Source: Cannabis sativa
Lineage: Eukaryota; Streptophyta; Magnoliopsida; Rosales; Cannabaceae
Length of the DNA: 64,000 bases
Direction: 5' to 3'
NCBI RefSeq assembly: GCF_029168945.1
Contig: NC_083604.1
Coordinates: forward strand, 6,936,812 to 7,000,811
Below, one piece after another: positions 58,351 to 64,000 of this stretch (its first letter is position 1; each line of letters begins with the position of its first letter). The notes beneath the pieces were generated by a model, which made no database searches, was not told the origin of the DNA, and worked only from the letters and a program-made list of their open reading frames with translations. Position numbers and translations under genes: made by a program.

Positions 58351-59520
58351 GAAAATCTAAAACATTATAAACTATATATAATACAAGATAGATGAAAAAA
58401 ATAATAAAAGAATTCATCAAAATTTATAATATTTTGTACAGAAATTATATATTAAATACCTGATCAACTTTAATTCGCATAAAACTCTTAGAAACAAAAG
58501 TATGCGCCATATTCACATGAGATCGATTATTTATATTTCTTGAACTTATAAACTATAAAATTATACTTACAAGTTAGAAAATATGATTATGGATTATAGT
58601 TAAGCTAGACAAACAACAATTCATTATATAGCCATAGAAAAAATCTAATTCTTATACAAACTAGTAAAATTAATACCTTAAAATCTTCTGAAGACCAATA
58701 AGAAATAAGCGATTTCCATTGTTCTTCGGGAATTGATTTTGGTTGACTTTGAGTCATCTTGTTGTCAAAGTATTTGACTTTCAGCTTGTACCTTCTACTT
58801 CGGTACCTCTCACGACATAAATCCATGACAACTTCTTTGTCTTCCTTTTTTACTTCAAATATTTTCTGCAACAATGAAAATTTTCAATTAAGTAATGACT
58901 TGTATCATGCAAATCTAAAAGAGTGATAAGAAGATTTTTTGTAAAAAGAAACATTAAATTATATATTTTTAAGGACTAAACGACTTTTCCCATATTGGAT
59001 TGAAATAGTATCCAATATTCTTTGAAACTTTTCTTTACAAGCTCCCAAATTTTATCTCTTTTGGATTGCTCAATACAATCCCAAGTTTGAACATTCAAAA
59101 GAGAATTTGAAGTATTTTTCAAAAGCACTCCAAGTTGAGTAATAAAATATTGAGCAGTTTTCTCTACAGGTCTTCCCATCTTGAATTGTACAGGTACTTT
59201 CTTATTTTTGAATTCTTCTAACACCTTAAGATTGTGAGTTTCAGAATAAATTTTCTTCTTGTCTGCATCTATTTTTCGAAATAGCATATGTTATTTAATA
59301 TAAATGACCTAACATGATGAACAAAGGAAAATTGAATATTAACTTTCCCATACCGTCATTTTTTCCCTGTGTGTTTTGTTCGTCTCCATGTAAAGTTGGT
59401 GAAGATGTAATACTCTCTCTTGTAGATTGTTCTACATCTGAAGCTCCATCTCTTGTTGGAAAGACTTCACGCATATGCTTTCTTTTAGATTTCTTTATCA
59501 TGCTTCCTGTAATATACAAA
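58351..59520 (-). pseudogene. Transposase_24 (TNPA-like) N-terminal and central exons
   Basis: The minus strand order is KKSKRKHMREVFPTRDG (about 59500-59345), then VPVQFKMGRPVEKTAQYFIT through QTWDCIEQSKRDKIWELVKK (59290-58980). Exon 58865-58677 follows a TTGCAG acceptor and has DLCRERYRSRRYKLKVKYFD and PKSIPEEQWKSLISYWSSED before a GTATTA donor. Unit C of the exon triplication comes next (NMAHT... near 58500). This order is diagnostic of the plant transposase_24 family. The gene is broken up by insertions downstream. Confidence 0.85.
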
Positions 59521-59639
59521 AACATATAAGGTAAATGAAATAAATAATAAACTGAAGTAAAAATAATAACTTTAATAAATTGTGTTAAAACATGAATAAA
59601 TATATATACATTAACAAACAAAAAATTAATATGACAAAT

Positions 59640-60899
59640 AAACTTAAAAAGAATAATTCATCACATAGCAATATATCATTGTCATTTTCTAATGTTTGAA
59701 AGTCATCATCAATCGTAAATCCTGAAATATCATCCCTTTCCCATGTAACAGGTTGATCTATGTCATCATCTTTGTTTTGCACATTAAATATTGCATGAGC
59801 TGATGATTCATTTTGTTGGTATGGCTCCATATCTTCATATACTCCATCCTCGTTATCATCAACTTCTTTGATTGGAATATTATAGAAATCCCTAGGTTCA
59901 GTTTTCACAACTACAAGTCAGTCCAAATTATTAACATCTCTTACATTGTAAACTTGTTCACATTGACATTCTAATACAAATGGTTCATTAGTTTTGAATA
60001 ACCGTTTTGTGTTCACTCTCACAAACCCATGTGTATCAACAAAAATTCCTTTATCACCTTTGACATCCCACCAATCACACTTAAACAATACAACCTTAAA
60101 TCTCCACTGTAACAGAGTTCGATTATCTCTACCAAAACACCATAATAGTCATGAGAACTAGAATTATGCTCTACTTTCACAACAACACCACTATTTTGAG
60201 TAGTCCTTTTACTTGAATAACTTTTGGTATGATATCTAAAACTATTGATGAGATACCCATTATAAAAATTAACTATATTAGAAGGTTCTTGGGCTAGTGA
60301 AAACAATTCATAATCAATTTTTCCAGTACATCGCAACTCCATCACCTAATTTATATTATGAGAAATAATTAGCACTTGTACAAAATAAAATCTAAGTTTA
60401 AAAACAACTTATGATAGGCATACTCTATTCTCAAACTATTCTGGAAACTTTTTATTGAATGTTTTTTCTACATTAAATTTCTCTCATGTTTTTCTCTCCT
60501 GCTTAAAAACACAGGTTGACAAACATTACTTACTTTATAATGATAAATATCTCATAAGAAATCAAGAATATACATATGCTTACTTGATGAAAGGATGAAC
60601 TTCTTCACAATTTTTCAATACATAAAGACGAAGTTGGAGCCAATCATTTGATGGAAGAAAATTCATATCTGTACCACTTCTAATAGGACGACCAATATTT
60701 TTAAAGACTGATAATTTTTTTTTACTAGCTTTTAAATTCACACCCTCATAGTTTCTTTCAGCTTTGGTTAAACTTAGTATCCACACCATGAAAATATCTT
60801 GAATAAAATGTAAGACATTCATCAATTAAGTATTCTTCTGCAATTGAACCTTCTGGTTGTGCCTTATTACGAACATACTCTTTTAATGTTTGTATATAC
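59640..60899 (-). pseudogene. CACTA TNP2-type transposase C-terminus with DUF4216
   Basis: After an ATATAG acceptor, the minus strand at 60899 reads YIQTLKEYVRNKAQPEGSIA and EECLTF-like DECLTFYSRYF, then after a shift FLPSNDWLQLRLYVLKNCEE. At 60350-60019 it reads YNGYLINSFRYHTKSYSSKR, TQNSGVVVKVEH and YYGVLVEIIEL, the DUF4216 signature. It continues in another frame as KCDWWDVKGDKGIFVDTHGF and NTKRLFKTNEPFVLECQCEQ. A TGA near 59917 replaces an expected Trp. The catalytic half of the transposase is missing. Confidence 0.82.
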
Positions 60900-61440
60900 C
60901 TATATATAAAAACATATATATGAGTATATATTCTCTTCTAAAGAGTAGAGAAATTAGAGAAATAATTTAAAGAGAAAAAAAAAAGCATAATGTTTATTGT
61001 TATACACTTAAAATTAAATATAATTTTATTGTATGCATAATATGAACGAATATCCTCAATCTGAATGGAACACCATCATTAATGTGTCCCATTTTAATTA
61101 GCAATTGATTTGATATCATGAAAACATGAGCGCTAACGAAAGTGATTAAATAAAGAACTAGAGACAAGGAAATAGGGGTCATGCATAAATATAAATATTT
61201 TTGTTTTATGTACCGGTTTGATATATTGAAAAAAATCAAGAAAAATAAAAACTTTAATTAGTTATATTATATATAATATAAAAAATAATTATGTATTATA
61301 TTATATGTATGGATCAATTTATATTAATAGACTCATAGATAGTGTTTTTGGTTGGTTTATTTATGAGAATTGTTAAAATATATTACTAATATATTTTTTT
61401 TGATATCATATTATTTTTGGTGTAATTAAATATCGGGTCT
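60900..61440. other. AT-rich spacer, no gene seen
   Basis: No homology detected. The 5' half of the second CACTA transposase should lie here but does not. Confidence 0.5.
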
Positions 61441-61527
61441 CATATAATTTAAGAAAATAATTTTTTAGAGAATATCGCTAATCAATTATGGGACACCGCC
61501 TATAAAAAATACTAGACACACTGAAAC
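61441..61527. mobile_element. Partial MITE related to 32164-32280
   Basis: TTTTTTAGAGAATATCGCTA ... ATACTAGACACACTGAAACC resembles the right two thirds of the 32164-32280 element. It sits exactly where gypsy RT homology stops. Confidence 0.5.
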
Positions 61528-62430
61528 CTTCGACGAAACGTCGATAATACCCTGCTAAACCGAGAAAACTTCAAACTTCTGTCACTGATTTTGGCCTCGG
61601 CCAGTTCTTCACTGACTCGAGCTTGCTTGGATCAACCATAATTCCATTCTTTTCGACGATATGCCCCAAAAAAGATACCTTAGACAACCAAAATTCACAC
61701 TTTTTAAACTTTGCATACAACTTATGATCCTTGAGTCGTTGCAATACCATCCGAAGATGATGCTCGTGCTCCTCTTCTAACTGAGAGTATACGAGGATGT
61801 CTTCGATAAACACTATGATGCAGTTATCAAGGAAATCCTTAAATACTCTATTCATGAGATCCATAAAGGCCGCAAGAGCATTAGTCAATCCGAATGACAT
61901 TACTAGAAACTCATAGTGCCCATATTTGATTCGAAACGCAGTCTTTGGTATATCTTTTTCCCAAATTCTGAGTTGATTATAGCTGGATCGCAGGTCAATC
62001 TTTGAAAATACTGTTTTTCCTTGAAGCTGATCGAATAAATCGTCAATTATGGGTAACGAATACTTATTCTTAATCGTCAACTTGTTTAGTTCTCGATAGT
62101 CTATACAAATTCTAAGGGAACCATCTTTCTTTTTCACAAACAGAACCGGAGCTCCCCAGGGCAATACACTGGGCCGGGTAAACCCAATATCAAGCATCCC
62201 CTGAACTTGTAACTTTAGCTCCTTGAGTTCTGCTGGAGCCATTCTATATGGAGCTTTAGAAACAGGTTCAGTTCCAGGTGCTAAATCAATCAAAAAGTCA
62301 ATTTCTCGTTGTGGGGGTAATCACGGCAACTCCTCAGGAAATGCATCAAGAAAATCCTTAACAACTCTGACTACCTCAGGCCCAAATGTTTCGGGTTTGC
62401 TGGAGTCAATCACAACCACTAAAAATCTCA
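61528..62430 (-). pseudogene. Ty3/gypsy (chromovirus-like) reverse transcriptase, decayed
   Basis: The minus strand reads PEVVRVVKDFLDAFPEELP, a TGA, then [60 protein letters not shown] and [20 protein letters not shown], then an in-frame TGA before SFLGLAGYYRRFVEGF. The catalytic motif is [10 protein letters not shown]: Glu replaces the first Asp of the expected IDD, which should kill activity. Homology ends at about 61528. Confidence 0.9.
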
Positions 62431-63198
62431 CTTTCTAGATTTTGAATTGAGATCATAGAACATGTAAAAGGTGATCAAACTTAAACATAGAATTAAACAC
62501 AAATATAGATAATTTCGTAAATCAAGATAAAAGGAATGACAATTGACATTAACTAGGCAAAAGCTTTAATCAACATTCATCGTCTCTCCTAATTGAGAAT
62601 TTAGTTCATGAAAACAAAATTAACATCCATGATTAAATCTAAAACAAAAATAAACACAAAGAAATTCAAGAGTTAAGAAAGAAAACTAGTTGGTGATTTC
62701 GCTCCAGATCGTCACGATAGCTTCCTCTCCTCCTTCATTCACTTTTCGGGGCTGATTTCTGATGCCTTTTGTCATATGAGTCGAGCCCCTTATATAGGAA
62801 TTAGGGTTGTGCCTCTGATTAGAAAAATATCGATATTAGGTCAAAAATCCTGTATTTCGTACCTGGTCGCGACTACATAAAATGCTAGTCGTGACCATAG
62901 GCAAAATGGAAAAACACACTTTTTGCCAATTCAGCCTAGTTGCGACCATAGTCGGGACCAAAGAAAAGGGTCGCGACTATGGCTTATGTTGGTCGCAACT
63001 ACTGGAGAAAATCTAGCAGCTTTAGCAGATTTTTCACCAAATTGTCCCGTCTTTTCGCCAATCGACAGAAATTGAACTACAATGCATCAAGAACCTGAAA
63101 CAAGGAAAATCAAGCGTAAAACTGTTCCAAAAGACAACAATAACTGAGAAAATGCTTATTAATTTGACCCGAAACTTAGGCTAAAAATAGCCTAACAG
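62431..63198 (-). mobile_element. Truncated Athila-type LTR inside the gypsy element
   Basis: Read on the minus strand it starts TGTTAGGCTATTTTTAGCCT at 63198 and has a TATA-like TATATAAGG (about 62794). Towards 62440 it matches the Athila LTR at 14364 (CCTAGTTAATGT, TTTAATT(C/T)(T/C)ATGTTTAAG, TTCTATGATCTCAATTCAAA). About 470 bp of LTR 3' end are missing, and no target duplication is seen. Instead of GCCGCGGC palindromes it has GGTCGCGACTA/TAGTCGCGACC-type repeats at 62867-63005. Confidence 0.75.
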
Positions 63199-64000
63199 CC
63201 GAACCTCTATAAAAATATTCTCTTTATTTTCTAGTTCTTATTGTGTACACGTGGTAATATCAGTCATAAATACGACTCAAATTCAAGGTCAATAGCTTAT
63301 AATCAGTCGTTGCTCCATACTTGGACAAGAAGTACATTCCCAAAATTATATTGAAGTCACACAACTGTAACCCAATCAGGTTGGCAGTTATCCCTCAACC
63401 GTAAAGTCAACACGATAAGGACCTAATCCATCTAGTGTAGATCACCAACTCTCTAGATGGTAACAGTGTTCTAAACCCCAAAACATAAACATTGAGAGGT
63501 TTACGAAAACTTTATGTCACCCTACTTGACATATAAGAGGGTGCAGCTCCGGAATCAAATATCACTGTATAAGGGAAACTATTAATCGATAACTGACATG
63601 TCACAATAGATGAGCTAGCATTAGCATCTTCTTGAGTTACAATAAACAGGCATCCTGAATTCTGGTTGTTACTCTTCTTTGATTCCTCCTTCTTAGCTTG
63701 AGGGAAATTTCTAATAAAGTGGTTAACCACACCACATTAAAAATATGTCCTGACCTAACATTCTCCCTAATGGTGTTCCTTACACTTAGGACATTTAGGG
63801 TATGATTTGAATATACTACCACAACCTTGACGGTTGCCTCTATTCCCACATAATCTCTTGTTCATTCGTGATGATTTGGAAGTCTCAACCTTTCTCTTAT
63901 GATCTGAAGTGCCACCATCGGTCCCCTTAGTGAAGTTGCCACCGACACTGGGGATTGATGTCGTATTGACATCCCTGGCAGTACATTTTATTATAATCCG
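63199..64000 (-). pseudogene. Ty3/gypsy gag zinc-knuckle and protease part, decayed
   Basis: The minus strand holds CGVVNHFIRNFPQAKKEESK-like zinc-knuckle sequence, then TCQLSINSFPYTVIFDSGAA (retropepsin DSGA at about 63535-63550). It belongs to the same element as the RT at 61528-62430, interrupted by the Athila-type LTR. Frames change several times. The 5' part of gag and its LTR lie beyond the right edge. Confidence 0.8.

Larger units (their letters stand above)
33062..60899 (-). mobile_element. Second CACTA element, decayed and split by later insertions
   Basis: On the minus strand the order is TNP2 C-terminal block (60899), DUF4216 (60350), Transposase_24 (TNPA-like) exons (59520-58470, 53390-52500, 41830-40704), then the subterminal repeat array (33610-33320). 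Copia, solo-LTR/Copia and chimeric LTR insertions account for most of the length. Removing them leaves roughly 5.5 kb. The exact termini are uncertain. The left edge (CCACCAAAAAAA near 33061) is only CACTA-like, and the 5' half of the transposase is missing beyond 60899. Confidence 0.75.

Overview
This window is nuclear DNA from a flowering plant, most likely a dicot. It is AT-rich, its genes have GT..AG introns, and it carries a chaperonin (CCT epsilon) gene end, a pectate lyase, a PPR fragment, a receptor-kinase relic and many nested transposons. I cannot name the species from sequence alone. Only two ordinary genes look intact where seen: the last two exons of CCT5 (65-475, +) and a complete four-exon pectate lyase (2488-3990, -). 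A truncated PPR gene lies at 5523-6152 (-), and a decayed LRR receptor-kinase relic lies at 7253-7817 and resumes at 25796.

The middle (7818-25795) is one insertion inside another. A CACTA DNA transposon with CACTACTACAA ends and AAC target duplications sits in the LRR relic. It carries a broken TNP2-type transposase and a spliced ULP1-like protease gene. An Athila-type Ty3/gypsy element (14364-25561, TSD TTTTG) sits inside it. That element has a frameshifted gag-pol, an intact extra ORF in the env position, and repeated CTCGCCGCGGCGAG palindromes.

From 25.8 to 33 kb the sequence is AT-rich and gene-poor. It holds a Helitron-like end, a CACTA-derived MITE, a half copy of the foldback element also present at 1341-1757, and a small TIR MITE.

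From about 33 to 61 kb lies the wreck of a second CACTA element on the minus strand. It has TNP2 C-terminal, DUF4216 and Transposase_24 exons, and its subterminal repeats are at 33.3-33.6 kb. It has been split by at least four insertions with readable target duplications: a nearly complete Copia element (34186-40703, AAGTC); a solo LTR (41837-52499, GATAA), itself invaded by a large decayed Copia element (42373-52236, ACTCA); and a chimeric retroelement (53391-58350, GAAAA). The chimera has a gypsy-like 2.8-kb LTR at one end and a 5S-rRNA-bearing, Cassandra-like LTR at the other. Between the insertions, a pair of transposase exons is tandemly triplicated.

The right edge (61525-64000) is a decayed chromovirus-like gypsy element on the minus strand, interrupted by a truncated Athila-type LTR. 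The window is therefore best read as a layered record of insertions. The most unusual items are the chimeric 5S-bearing element, the intact env-position ORF in an otherwise broken young element, the CACTA-captured protease with a substituted catalytic acid, and the exon triplication.
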